Source: DASYLJ01 sp964432595 (GTDB lineage: Bacteria > Desulfobacterota > Binatia > DP-6). From it: DNA of 64,000 nucleotides. The notes beneath the pieces were generated by a model. The model saw only the letters and a list, made by a program, of their open reading frames with translations. It searched no databases and was not told the origin of the DNA. A program made the position numbers and the translations under genes. Below, one piece after another: positions 45,736-53,554 of the stretch; position 1 is the stretch's first letter, and every line of letters begins with the position of its first letter. The stretch lies in assembly GCA_964432595.1 (NCBI GenBank), contig CAYSOF010000005.1:124001-188000 (forward strand), in the 5' to 3' direction.

Positions 45736-46398
45736 ATGCGACGAACGATTGCGGTCGGAACGACGTGCGGCGCCCTCCTGGCGCTCGCCATGGGTTTCGC
45801 CACCTGGGAGCGCGCGTCGGCCGGAGACGCGACGGGCACGACGGTGGAGCTGTGCGACGGCGAGACCACCGTGCAGCTCGCGCAGAACGCGCCGGTCACC
45901 AAGGAAGAGGGCCAGAAGATCGCCGATCAGCTGATGGAGAAGTGGCGGCAGAAGAACCCCGAGACCGATTGGATCGCGGTGGAGCACTCGAAGCACAAGC
46001 TCGTGCCGCCGGCCGACAACTCGAAGCTCATCGGCATGGGCCAGGGCCAGACGTACGGCCGCATCTCGCCCCAGGACGTCGCGGTGTGGCAGCGCGAGAA
46101 CGTCGCCATGGCGACGCGCGGCTCGCAGGTGTTCCACAGCGGCGACGAGCTGGGCAGCACCATCGCGGTCTCGTGCGACATGTGCCATCCCGACGCGGCG
46201 AACACGCACCCCGAGACCTACCCCAAGTACCAGGTGCAGCTCGGCCGCACGGTCCTCCTGCGCGACATGATCAACTGGTGCATCGAGCACCCCGTCCGCG
46301 GCCCCAAGCTCGCCGAGGACGATCCCAAGATGCGCGCGCTCGAGGCCTACATCCTGGCGCAGCGGAAGGGCGTCGCGCTCGACTACGGCCGCCGCTGA
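45736..46398 (+). CDS. Mono-haem c-type cytochrome (SoxA/TsdA-like C-terminal half)
   Basis: The product is 220 aa from ATG 45736, with GAGGGGAA upstream. Signal: TIAVGTTCGALLALAMGFAT. One haem motif C147DMCH151 follows RGSQVFHSGDELGSTIAVS. The segment LLRDMINWC182IEHPVRGP, then ALEAYIL, resembles SoxA/TsdA cytochromes, where a Cys in this position ligates haem iron. An N-terminal ~100 residues lacks any haem motif. Family knowledge: such proteins carry electrons or act on sulphur compounds. Here a donor to the peroxidase is the simplest reading. It is the last gene of the ECF operon and converges with the ROK gene after 6 bases. Confidence 0.82.
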   Translation: MRRTIAVGTTCGALLALAMGFATWERASAGDATGTTVELCDGETTVQLAQNAPVTKEEGQKIADQLMEKWRQKNPETDWIAVEHSKHKLVPPADNSKLIGMGQGQTYGRISPQDVAVWQRENVAMATRGSQVFHSGDELGSTIAVSCDMCHPDAANTHPETYPKYQVQLGRTVLLRDMINWCIEHPVRGPKLAEDDPKMRALEAYILAQRKGVALDYGRR

Positions 46399-46404
46399 CG
46401 CCCG

Positions 46405-47463
46405 CTACGACTTCTTCTTGGGCGGCGCGGCCCGATTCGTGAAGCGCGCGTTGCCGAGCCCGGTGCCGATCGTGAGCACGGCCCAGCGCTCGACGTCCTT
46501 CATGAACGGCACTTCGCTGAGGCCCTGCACGACGGCGTCGTTGTGCATGACGACGACGGTGTCGTGATCGCCGATCGTCGGGATCGCCTCGACGAGCATC
46601 GCCGGCAGGTTGAACCGGCTGCTCTCCCAGTTGCCCGGCAGGTTCTGCGCGCCACGATCGATGGAGCCGTCCTCCTCGATCTTCCCCGGGCAGCCGATGC
46701 CGATGAACGGCGCCAGCACGACGCCTTTCCGCCCCGCGCGCCCGATCAGCCCGCGCAGCATCTCGACCAGCCGCTCGACGGCCTCGTCGCGCTTCACCTT
46801 CTCGTCGCCGTGCCGCCACAGCTCCGAGCGCACGACCTCGGCCTTCGACAGGTCGGACGCCTTCTTCGAGTTCGTGGCGACGATGCCGGCGCGGATGTTG
46901 GTGCCGCCGATGTCGACGGCCAGGATGCCGCCGTGCGCCTCGAAGATCCACGACGGCGCGAGATGCAGGCCGCCGAGCAGCCCGGCCTCGTCGGGATGGT
47001 GTCGGATCGGCACGATCTCCACATCGACGCCGTCGCTCTTCAGGAGCACGCTGGCGCGGCCGATCGCGAGCTCGCCGATCCGGCCGGCGCGGAAGCCGCC
47101 GCCGACGACGATCCGCTCGGTCTCCTTCCAGTCCTTCAGCTTGAGGAGACGCCGCGTCACCGTCGCGAACGCCTGGGCGAAGTCCTCGATGGCACCGTGG
47201 ATCACGCCCGCGGCCTCGGGCTCGCCCGCCACGAGGATCTCCTCGAGCGCCTTCTTGCTGATCGTGCCCGCCTCGCCGAACGGGTCGTCGCCGAGCGCGC
47301 GCAGCGGCTCGCGCCACTTCTCGAGGCTCTCCATGAAGGCCGCGCGGCTGGCGCGGTCGCCGAGGAACTCCCCGTCGTCGTCCTTCAGCTCCACATTGTA
47401 GCTGTCGACCAGGACGGACGGCAGCTCCGGGCTGCCATGGGAGGCGACGGGCGAGGCGGGCAT
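46405..47463 (-). CDS. ROK-family sugar kinase-like protein
   Basis: The product is 352 aa from ATG 47463 (MPASPVASHGSPEL). An actin-like ATPase phosphate loop LAVDIGGTNIRAGIV lies near residue 180, unusually far in; ROK kinases normally have it at the N-terminus. About 170 residues therefore precede the phosphate loop. These contain EDFAQAFATVTRRLLKLKDWKETERIVVGGGF, a second actin-like block. Later motifs: GIGCPGKIEEDGSI (ROK-like), VVVMHNDAVVQGL, VLTIGTGLGNARF (adenosine motif). Domain order looks permuted or extended compared with glucokinase. The Lys-rich tail (PPKKKS) is odd. Sugar phosphorylation is likely but the substrate is unknown. Confidence 0.78.
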   Translation of the reverse strand: MPASPVASHGSPELPSVLVDSYNVELKDDDGEFLGDRASRAAFMESLEKWREPLRALGDDPFGEAGTISKKALEEILVAGEPEAAGVIHGAIEDFAQAFATVTRRLLKLKDWKETERIVVGGGFRAGRIGELAIGRASVLLKSDGVDVEIVPIRHHPDEAGLLGGLHLAPSWIFEAHGGILAVDIGGTNIRAGIVATNSKKASDLSKAEVVRSELWRHGDEKVKRDEAVERLVEMLRGLIGRAGRKGVVLAPFIGIGCPGKIEEDGSIDRGAQNLPGNWESSRFNLPAMLVEAIPTIGDHDTVVVMHNDAVVQGLSEVPFMKDVERWAVLTIGTGLGNARFTNRAAPPKKKS

Positions 47464-47539
47464 GCGCGGCGGATTGTCGCCGATCCACGAAGTCCGACAA
47501 GCTCCAAAATCGGGTAGCCCTCCGCTATGGTCGCGCGCC

Positions 47540-48331
47540 ATGGCGAATGACATGACGGTCCACGACCCGCTCGACGACTTCGAGCGGCGCCACCTGACGC
47601 TGCTCGACCAGGAGAAGCTCGTGTTCGTCGCCGGCAGCGGGCCGGCGGTCGTCGTGATCAGCGAGATGCCCGGCATCACGCCGCAGGTCGCGCGCTTTGC
47701 GCGGTTCGTCCGCGACGCCGGCTTCACCGTGTGGATGCCGGCGCTGTTCGGCACGCCGGGCCGGCCGCTGTCGCGCGGCTACGTCCTGATGTCGGTGGGC
47801 CGGGCCTGCATCAGCCGCGAGTTCGCGGCGTTCTCCAGCGATCGATCGAGCCCGGTCGTCGCGTGGCTGCGCGCGCTCGCGGCGCACGCGCACCCGCTCT
47901 GCGGCGGCCGGGGCGTCGGCGCCATCGGCATGTGCTTCACGGGCAACTTCGCGCTGTCGATGATGCTCGAGCCCGCGATGCGCGCGCCCGTCCTGTCGCA
48001 GCCGTCGCTGCCGATCACGAACGCGGCCGGCATGCACATCGCGCCGGACGAGCTGGCGCAGGTGAAGGCGCGCATGGAGCGCGACGACCTGACGGTGCTC
48101 GCCTACCGCTTCGACGGCGATCCGTACTGCAAGGCGGCGCGATTCGCGGCCTACGAGCAGGCGCTGGGCGATCGCTTCCAGGGCCGCGTGCTGCCGGACT
48201 CGGCGGCGAAGCCCGGAACGGGCATGCCGCCCCACAGCGTCGTCACGCTGCACCTGATCGACGAAGCCGGCCAGCCGACGCGACAGGCGCTCGACGAGAT
48301 CCTGTCGTTCTTCGCGACGCGGCTGCGCTGA
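47540..48331 (+). CDS. Dienelactone hydrolase family protein
   Basis: The product is 263 aa from ATG 47540. An alpha/beta hydrolase with a Cys nucleophile in the DLH elbow GAIGMC132FTGNFAL. Other strands: VVVISEMPGITPQVARFARFV (oxyanion region), GFTVWMPALFG, LAYRFDGDP (acid region), and a late His in PPHSVVTLHLIDEAG. Family knowledge: these cytosolic enzymes hydrolyse dienelactones in aromatic ring breakdown or act as general carboxyl-esterases. No other aromatic degradation genes lie nearby. It is divergent from the ROK gene (76 bases between starts). Confidence 0.87.
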   Translation: MANDMTVHDPLDDFERRHLTLLDQEKLVFVAGSGPAVVVISEMPGITPQVARFARFVRDAGFTVWMPALFGTPGRPLSRGYVLMSVGRACISREFAAFSSDRSSPVVAWLRALAAHAHPLCGGRGVGAIGMCFTGNFALSMMLEPAMRAPVLSQPSLPITNAAGMHIAPDELAQVKARMERDDLTVLAYRFDGDPYCKAARFAAYEQALGDRFQGRVLPDSAAKPGTGMPPHSVVTLHLIDEAGQPTRQALDEILSFFATRLR

Positions 48332-48377
48332 GCGTGGGTCTGGCGCGCCGGCGCGGAATCGGCGTAGAGGGCACGGG

Positions 48378-49439
48378 ATGCGTCGATCCAGCGTGCTTGC
48401 CGCGATCCTACTCGGCCTCACCACCTGGCACCCGGTGGCGCGCGCCGACGAGCTCGTCGTGAAGGGCGACACGATCAAGGGCACCGTGAAGAAGGTCACG
48501 CCGGAGACGATCGAGTTCGAGACGGTCTACGGCAAGGGCGTGATCACGGTCGACGCGAAGGACATCGAAGGGCTCACCACCGACGGCGAGCACCATGTCT
48601 TCCACGGTGACGACGAGACCGTCGGACGGCTGGTCGGCGTCGAGGCCGGCGGCGTGCTGCTCGTGGGCGACAGCCGCGAGGACGCGAGCCGGGTCGAGAT
48701 GGCGTCGATCCATTCGACGATGGCGGATGCCGACGTCGAGAAATCGGTCGTCGGCCGGCTGAAGCGCCGTTTCCGCTACTGGGAGGGCAACCTCGACTTC
48801 GGGTTCGCGGCGACGCAGAGCACGGTCGACACCCTGGACGTCGGCGGCGGCTTCCGCGCCGAGCGCCGCAAGGCGCCTACCCGCCTGCTCATCTCGGGTG
48901 ACTGGCGCTACGGCACGCAGCGCAAGCCCGGCGAAGACAACACGGCCCTGTCCGATCAGATCCTCGGCCTCGTGCGCGGCGAGTACGACTTCACCGAGCG
49001 CTGGTTCACCTACGGCCAAGGCGACGCCGAGTACGACGGCATCCAGCGCCTCAGCATCCGCGCCGTTCCGCAGGGTGGGCTCGGCTACCGCATCTACAAG
49101 ACGAAGGACTCGTTCGTGGCGGTCACGGGCGGCGGCGGCTACGTCTACGAGCGCTTTTTCGGCGGCGACACGAACGACTACTTCACCCTGGTCTTCGGCG
49201 GCGAGGCCGAGATCGCGCTCCCCTACGACTCCGTCTTCCGCGCGTACGCGCAGTACCTGCCGTCGGTCGAGAATTGGACTGGCGACTACCTGATCCGCTC
49301 GGGAGCATCGCTGACCGTGCCGGTGCTGGACTGGGTCGCCTTCAAGGCCTCGGTGACGGACGACTACGACAGCACGCCGGCTGCCGACACCCAGCACAAC
49401 ACGTTCACGACGCTGGTCGGACTGTCACTGCTGTTCTAG
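48378..49439 (+). CDS. DUF481 outer-membrane beta-barrel protein
   Basis: The product is 353 aa from ATG 48378 with signal SVLAAILLGLTTWHPVARA. An N-terminal SH3-like strand domain of ~85 residues (VKGDTIKGTVKKVTPETIEFETVYG) precedes the DUF481/YdiY barrel: amphipathic strands (YWEGNLDFGFAATQS, FTERWFTYGQGDAEYD, DSFVAVTGGGGYVYERFF) and a terminal ...LVGLSLLF ending in Phe, as expected for BAM-inserted barrels. Family knowledge: DUF481 proteins are salt- or acid-induced outer-membrane proteins of unclear role. It is convergent with the carbonic anhydrase gene (CTAG overlap at 49436-49439). Confidence 0.87.
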   Translation: MRRSSVLAAILLGLTTWHPVARADELVVKGDTIKGTVKKVTPETIEFETVYGKGVITVDAKDIEGLTTDGEHHVFHGDDETVGRLVGVEAGGVLLVGDSREDASRVEMASIHSTMADADVEKSVVGRLKRRFRYWEGNLDFGFAATQSTVDTLDVGGGFRAERRKAPTRLLISGDWRYGTQRKPGEDNTALSDQILGLVRGEYDFTERWFTYGQGDAEYDGIQRLSIRAVPQGGLGYRIYKTKDSFVAVTGGGGYVYERFFGGDTNDYFTLVFGGEAEIALPYDSVFRAYAQYLPSVENWTGDYLIRSGASLTVPVLDWVAFKASVTDDYDSTPAADTQHNTFTTLVGLSLLF

Positions 49440-50116
49440 ACGTCGACGGTCGTCACACGCCCGGACTCGAGATCGAACACACCGCCCAGGAGCTTCACCG
49501 ATCCGTCCTTCACGGCGCCGCCGATCACCGTCGATCCGTCGCGCACCTTCTGCGCCTGATGCTTGACGTTCGCCCTGACGGCCGCGGAGAGGTCGTTCGT
49601 GCTCCGGTCGATCCCCGGGACGATGTGCTGATAGAGCGTGCTGATCTGGCCGGGCACGGTCGTCCCGCCGAGGGCCGCCTTCACCGCACCACAGCGCTCG
49701 TGGCCGAGGACCATCACCGCCTTCACGCCGAGCACCGCGACGGCGTACTCCAAGCTGGCGATCTCGACGGCCGTGGCGACGTTGCCCGCGACGCGCACCA
49801 CGAAGAGATCGCCGAAGCCCTCGTCGAAGACGATCTCGACGGGCACCCGCGAGTCCGCGCAGCCGAGGATGGCGACGAACGGAGCTTGCGCGTTCGCGAG
49901 CGAGCGCAGCCGCTCGAGCTCGCGCCGCGGCTGCAGCACCTCGCCCTTCACGAAGCGCGCATTGCCCTGCGCCAGCGCCTCGGCCGCGGCGTCCGCCGTC
50001 ACCGGATTCGGCTCGGCCGGGTTCTCGGCCAGCGCGCTGCGCCCCATCATTCCCACGGCGACCGTCGCGCCCATGAACGCACGACGCGTCACCCGACATC
50101 CGTCCTGATTCGGCAT
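49436..50116 (-). CDS. Tat-exported beta-carbonic anhydrase
   Basis: The product is 226 aa from ATG 50116. Twin-arginine signal: VTRRAFMGATVAVGMMG. Zinc ligands and catalytic dyad are intact: Cys86-x-Asp88-x-Arg90 (GCADSRVP) and His139-x2-Cys142 (LGHERCGAV). Family knowledge: beta-carbonic anhydrases convert CO2 to bicarbonate; a subset is exported through Tat. The signal and ANLV-free N-terminus imply periplasmic action. It is a single gene, divergent from the metallo-beta-lactamase-like gene (81 bases apart) and convergent with DUF481. Confidence 0.92.
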   Translation of the reverse strand: MPNQDGCRVTRRAFMGATVAVGMMGRSALAENPAEPNPVTADAAAEALAQGNARFVKGEVLQPRRELERLRSLANAQAPFVAILGCADSRVPVEIVFDEGFGDLFVVRVAGNVATAVEIASLEYAVAVLGVKAVMVLGHERCGAVKAALGGTTVPGQISTLYQHIVPGIDRSTNDLSAAVRANVKHQAQKVRDGSTVIGGAVKDGSVKLLGGVFDLESGRVTTVDV

Positions 50117-50197
50117 GGGCGCCGCGTTACTAGGTCGTCTCGACGATCACAAGGACGGCGCGATTGACGCGCCGTCGCGGGCTGCTACATCCGCGGC

Positions 50198-50989
50198 GTG
50201 CGATCCGCAGCCTGCGCCGTACTCCTCGGGCTGGCCGCCTGCGCGGGAACGCGCCTGGCGCCGGCGACGGCTCCGCCCCCCGGCTTCGTCGTGCGCGACG
50301 TCGGTCCGGGCGCCGTCGTCCTGACCGAGCCGCATCCGTGGCAGGCGAACATGCTGCTCGTCGAGATGCCGGACCGGACGCTCGTGCTCGCCAACGCACC
50401 CGCCACGGAGGCGTCGACGCGGGCGCTGCTCGGCTGGATCGGCGCGCGCTACGGCCGGCGTCGACTCGTCGTCGTCAACTCGCACTTCCACGCCGACGCG
50501 ATGGGCGGCAACGCCGTCCTGCACGACGCCGGCGCCGAGACGATCGGCTCGAGCGACACTGCGGCGCGGATCGTCGCACGCGGCCCGTCGATGCGCGACT
50601 CGCTGGTCCGCGACCACGCCGCCGATCCCACGTTCGCCGACGCCATGGCGGCCACGCGGTTCGTGCCGCCGGCGCGGCTCTTCGACCCCGCCGAGGGCCT
50701 CGTGCTCCGGTTCGGCGGCGAAGACGTGCGGATCATCCATCCCGGCCCCGCGCACTCGCCCGACAACGTCGTCGTCTTCTTCCCGTCGCGCCGCATCCTG
50801 TTCGGCGGCTGCATGGTGAAGGGCGGCGCCTCGCTCGGGTACCTCGGCGACGCCGACACCGCACGGTGGCCGGACGCGATCCGCGCGCTCCAGGCGCTGT
50901 CGCCGGAGATCGTCGTCCCCGGCCACGAGGGCCGGCTCGATCCCGCTCAGCTCGATCGGACGCTGGAGCTGCTCGCCAGCGCCAGCTGA
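50198..50989 (+). CDS. Subclass B1-type metallo-beta-lactamase-like lipoprotein
   Basis: The product is 263 aa from GTG 50198. Lipobox GLAAC15. The full B1 zinc set is visible: His96-x-His98-x-Asp100 (NSHFHAD), His186 (GPAHSPDNVVVFFP), Cys205 with Lys208 (LFGGCMVKGG) and His243 (VVPGHEG). The stretch LGYLGDADTARWPDAI matches the conserved NLGDAD..AWP block of IMP/CcrA/BlaB-like enzymes, so this is closer to true B1 beta-lactamases than to general MBL-fold hydrolases. Carbapenem hydrolysis is plausible but not proven. The position after Asp100 (Ala) is small, and loop 60 is short. It is convergent with the RlmN-like gene (43-bp overlap). Confidence 0.85.
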   Translation: MRSAACAVLLGLAACAGTRLAPATAPPPGFVVRDVGPGAVVLTEPHPWQANMLLVEMPDRTLVLANAPATEASTRALLGWIGARYGRRRLVVVNSHFHADAMGGNAVLHDAGAETIGSSDTAARIVARGPSMRDSLVRDHAADPTFADAMAATRFVPPARLFDPAEGLVLRFGGEDVRIIHPGPAHSPDNVVVFFPSRRILFGGCMVKGGASLGYLGDADTARWPDAIRALQALSPEIVVPGHEGRLDPAQLDRTLELLASAS

Positions 50990-51906
50990 CCGCACGCCGC
51001 CGCGACGTCGCGGCCACGCGGCCGGCGCAGCAGGCAGATGACGCCCCGATCCGCGACGCGCCGGTGGAACGCGAGCACGCGCTCCGGCGGCGGCGGAGCG
51101 AGCGGGCTCCCGGGGAACGGGTTGTGCGGGATCAGGTTCACGCGCGCAGGGATGCCCTCGAGCAGCCGCACCAGCCGGTCGGCGTCCGCGTCGGCGTCGT
51201 TCACCCCGTCGAACAGCACGTACTCGACGAAGAAGAGGCGACGCGGATCGCGGCCGGCATGCTGGCGCAGGCACCCCAGCAGCGCCGCGATCGGCCAGGT
51301 GCGCGTCTGCGGCATCAGCCGCGCGCGGACGTCGTCGGTCGTCGCGTTGAGCGACAGCGCCAGGCTGGCGGCGCTCTCGGCGAGGAAGCGGCGCATGCCG
51401 GGCAGCACGCCCGACGTCGAGACGGTGACGCTCCGCGCCCGCAGCTGCGGGGCGGGCGCCTGCGTCAGCACGGCGACGGCGCGCAGCACGGCGTCGAGGT
51501 TGTCCATCGGCTCGCCCATGCCCATGAAGACGACGTTGCGTGCGGGCGCGTCCGCCGGCGCGTCGGCGCGCACGACCGCGTACTGCGCGACGATCTCCGC
51601 GGCCTCGAGCTGGCGGACGAAGCCCAGCGACCTCGTCGCGCAGAACGTGCAGTCGCGGGTGCAGCCCGCCTGGCTCGAGACGCAGACGGTGCTGCGGCCG
51701 CGTCCGGGAATCAGCACGGTCTCGATCCGGCTGCCGCCGGTTTCGATGACGTACTTCGTCGTGCCGTCGCCGGCCACGTGCCGCGCGCGCACCTGCGCCG
51801 GAGGCGGCCCCCGCCAGGCCTCGCGCAGCGCACGGAGTGCCCGCGTGCGGCTGCCGAGCGCGTCGGACAGCTCGGGCAGCGTCGTGGCGAGCAGCGGCAT
51901 CGTCAT
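50947..51906 (-). CDS. Short RlmN/Cfr-like radical-SAM RNA methyltransferase
   Basis: The product is 319 aa from ATG 51906 (or 51900). Radical SAM cluster Cys82-x3-Cys86-x2-Cys89 (QAGCTRDCTFCATRSLGF). The two mechanistic Cys of RlmN have equivalents: Cys75 (STVCVSSQ) and Cys305 (RGRDVAAACGQL). SAM-binding FMGMGEPMDN is present. Family knowledge: RlmN methylates C2 of A2503 in 23S rRNA and some tRNAs; Cfr methylates C8 and confers antibiotic resistance. Compared with RlmN (~380 aa) the N-terminal accessory domain is shortened by about 45 residues before the cluster. Which branch it belongs to cannot be decided by eye. It is convergent with the B1-type gene. Confidence 0.87.
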   Translation of the reverse strand: MTMPLLATTLPELSDALGSRTRALRALREAWRGPPPAQVRARHVAGDGTTKYVIETGGSRIETVLIPGRGRSTVCVSSQAGCTRDCTFCATRSLGFVRQLEAAEIVAQYAVVRADAPADAPARNVVFMGMGEPMDNLDAVLRAVAVLTQAPAPQLRARSVTVSTSGVLPGMRRFLAESAASLALSLNATTDDVRARLMPQTRTWPIAALLGCLRQHAGRDPRRLFFVEYVLFDGVNDADADADRLVRLLEGIPARVNLIPHNPFPGSPLAPPPPERVLAFHRRVADRGVICLLRRPRGRDVAAACGQLALASSSSVRSS

Positions 51907-51943
51907 GGGGCGGGCGTCACCCTACCCCACGACGGCCGCCGGA

Positions 51944-53041
51944 TCACCCGCCGGCGAGGGCGCGGTCCAGCCGGACCGCGATGTCGTCGAGCTGGGCGCG
52001 CACGCCGTCGGCGCACTCGATCGTCAGCGCGTTCTTCTTCTGGGCCTTCTCGACGACCCTGCGCTGGGCCGACAGGCTCTTCCGCGCTTTCTTGACGAGC
52101 TTCTTCCGCTTCTTCGGCGAGGTCGTCGACGCCGCCTCGGCGATCTGGCTCTCGGCCTTGTCCAGCTTGACCGTGGCCAGCGTCTGCCCGCCGCACGGTG
52201 CCGGCAGCGCGCGCTCGAACGCGCACGCGACGCCGGGGAATCCGGTACGGTCGGTCTGCACGCAACCCGACGCCTGATCGCACGAGTCGTCGAAGCACGG
52301 GTCGCCGTCGCTGCAGTCGCGCGCGGAACCGGCGCACTCGCCGGCGGCGCACGTGTCCGACACGGTGCAGACGTCGGCGTCGTCGCAGGCCGCGCCGTCG
52401 GCGAGCTCGCACGTCGACGTGCAGCAGGCGCCGCCGTCGCACTGCTCGCCCGCGTCGACGAACCCGTTGCCGCAGCAGGAGCCCGACGCGACGAAGCCGG
52501 TGTTCGGCGCGATGTCCGTCGCCTCGTCGAAGTTGCCGATGATCGCGCCGACGTGCACCGTCTCCGCGAACGATGCGGTGCGCGGGACCGTCACCGTCAC
52601 CGTGTTCGTCCCGTACACCGCGGGGACGCGGCTGGTGCCCTCACCGTCGGTGTCGAGGGCCACCGTCTGCGTCGCGGTGTCGTACTCCGCGAGGTTGACC
52701 TCCGCCTCGTCGCCGAGCTCCTGCCCGGCGCCTGGCGGGCCGAAGTCTTCGATGTTGGACATGGATCCGGTCGCGGCGTTCCCGTCGAGGTCGAGGTCGA
52801 TGTAGCCGTACAGCGCGTTCGGTCCCGGCGACGGGCCGTCGCCCCCGCCGGGAACGATCGGCTCGGCGAACGTCATCCGCAGGACCAAGGACGTCGTCGT
52901 CTGGCAGGCGCTCAGATCGGTGATGTCGATGCGGGCGAGGCCCATCTCGAACGTGTCGCTCACGGGGTCGGCGACCGCGCCCGCGGTTCCGCCGCTCGCG
53001 AGCATCGCCCCCAGCATCAGCCCCATCGTCGTCCACCGCAT
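51944..53041 (-). CDS. Secreted Cys-rich-repeat protein
   Basis: The product is 365 aa from ATG 53041; a purine-rich GAAAGG precedes it. Signal: MGLMLGAMLASGGTAGAVA. Residues ~25-190 are a beta sandwich (ALYGYIDLDLDGNAATG) of the kind found in secreted deltaproteobacterial proteins. A Cys-rich block (CCGNGFVDAGEQCDGG, CCTSTCELADGAACDD, CTVSDTCAAGECAG) follows, similar to the DUF4215/Myxococcus Cys-rich repeat. A Lys-rich helical tail (SPKKRKKLVKKARKSLSAQR) ends the protein. The function is unknown, probably surface or extracellular. The 5' leader holds two perfect hairpins (see 53067-53139). Confidence 0.78.
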   Translation of the reverse strand: MRWTTMGLMLGAMLASGGTAGAVADPVSDTFEMGLARIDITDLSACQTTTSLVLRMTFAEPIVPGGGDGPSPGPNALYGYIDLDLDGNAATGSMSNIEDFGPPGAGQELGDEAEVNLAEYDTATQTVALDTDGEGTSRVPAVYGTNTVTVTVPRTASFAETVHVGAIIGNFDEATDIAPNTGFVASGSCCGNGFVDAGEQCDGGACCTSTCELADGAACDDADVCTVSDTCAAGECAGSARDCSDGDPCFDDSCDQASGCVQTDRTGFPGVACAFERALPAPCGGQTLATVKLDKAESQIAEAASTTSPKKRKKLVKKARKSLSAQRRVVEKAQKKNALTIECADGVRAQLDDIAVRLDRALAGG

Positions 53042-53066
53042 CCTTTCGGGGTAGCAGCGCAGCCGC

Positions 53067-53139
53067 CGAGTCGAAAGCAACAGGAACGCATCCATTCGAC
53101 TCGCGTATCCAAATGACCCACCGGGCGAAAAGCCCGGTG
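53067..53139 (-). promoter_or_regulatory. Two perfect hairpins in the leader of the Cys-rich gene
   Basis: CGAGTCGAA (53067-53075) / TTCGACTCG (53095-53103) with a 19-base loop, and CACCGGGC (53119-53126) / GCCCGGTG (53132-53139) with a 5-base loop. Both lie upstream of the start at 53041 on the minus strand. They do not match a riboswitch class I know. The rest of the 318-base gap 53042-53359 holds only the inverted repeat at 53260-53327 and no gene I can support. Confidence 0.5.
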
Positions 53140-53259
53140 AATACGGCGTCCGCACCGCGTCATGGCCGCGGAGCGACGACTCGCGCCACGCCCGGCATAC
53201 ACGCAACACCTCGATCCACGGGCACTTTTCGTCGGCACGGCGCCTGCAGTGTGGGGCAT

Positions 53260-53327
53260 GGCGCAACGAGGTCACTCTCCTGATCAAATTCCCCAGATGT
53301 CCCTACCCGCCCCGACCTCGTTGCGCC
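53260..53327. promoter_or_regulatory. Perfect 14-bp inverted repeat upstream of the RHH gene
   Basis: GGCGCAACGAGGTC (53260-53273) and its exact complement (53314-53327) enclose 40 bases that include the palindrome TGATCA. It ends 32 bases before the start of the ribbon-helix-helix gene. Likely an operator (two half-sites) or a large leader hairpin; autoregulation by the RHH protein is a natural guess. Confidence 0.62.
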
Positions 53328-53359
53328 GCCCTCCCTCAACGTCCCCCACGAGGAGCCCC

Positions 53360-53554
53360 ATGCACGACGAGTCGCACGACACGCCCGACGACGTTTGGGT
53401 CCAGCTCGTCACACGCGTCCCGCAGCGGCTGCACCGCGAAGCGAAGATGCACAGCATCTCGAGCGACCTGACGCTGACCGCGTTCATCGTGAGCGCGCTT
53501 CGCGAGAAGCTGGCGCGCGACGAGCACGACACGCGCATCGAGGTGAAGGCATGA
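53360..53554 (+). CDS. Ribbon-helix-helix (Arc/CopG-like) DNA-binding protein
   Basis: The product is 64 aa from ATG 53360, with GAGGAG upstream. A single RHH fold: beta strand VWVQLVTRVPQRL, helix LHREAKMHSISSD, helix LTAFIVSALREKLARDE. Family knowledge: such dimers bind short inverted or direct repeats and often repress their own operon, as antitoxins or copy-number repressors. Here the perfect 14-bp repeat directly upstream is a candidate site. The stop overlaps the next start (ATGA). The partner is not a recognisable toxin. Confidence 0.75.
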   Translation: MHDESHDTPDDVWVQLVTRVPQRLHREAKMHSISSDLTLTAFIVSALREKLARDEHDTRIEVKA

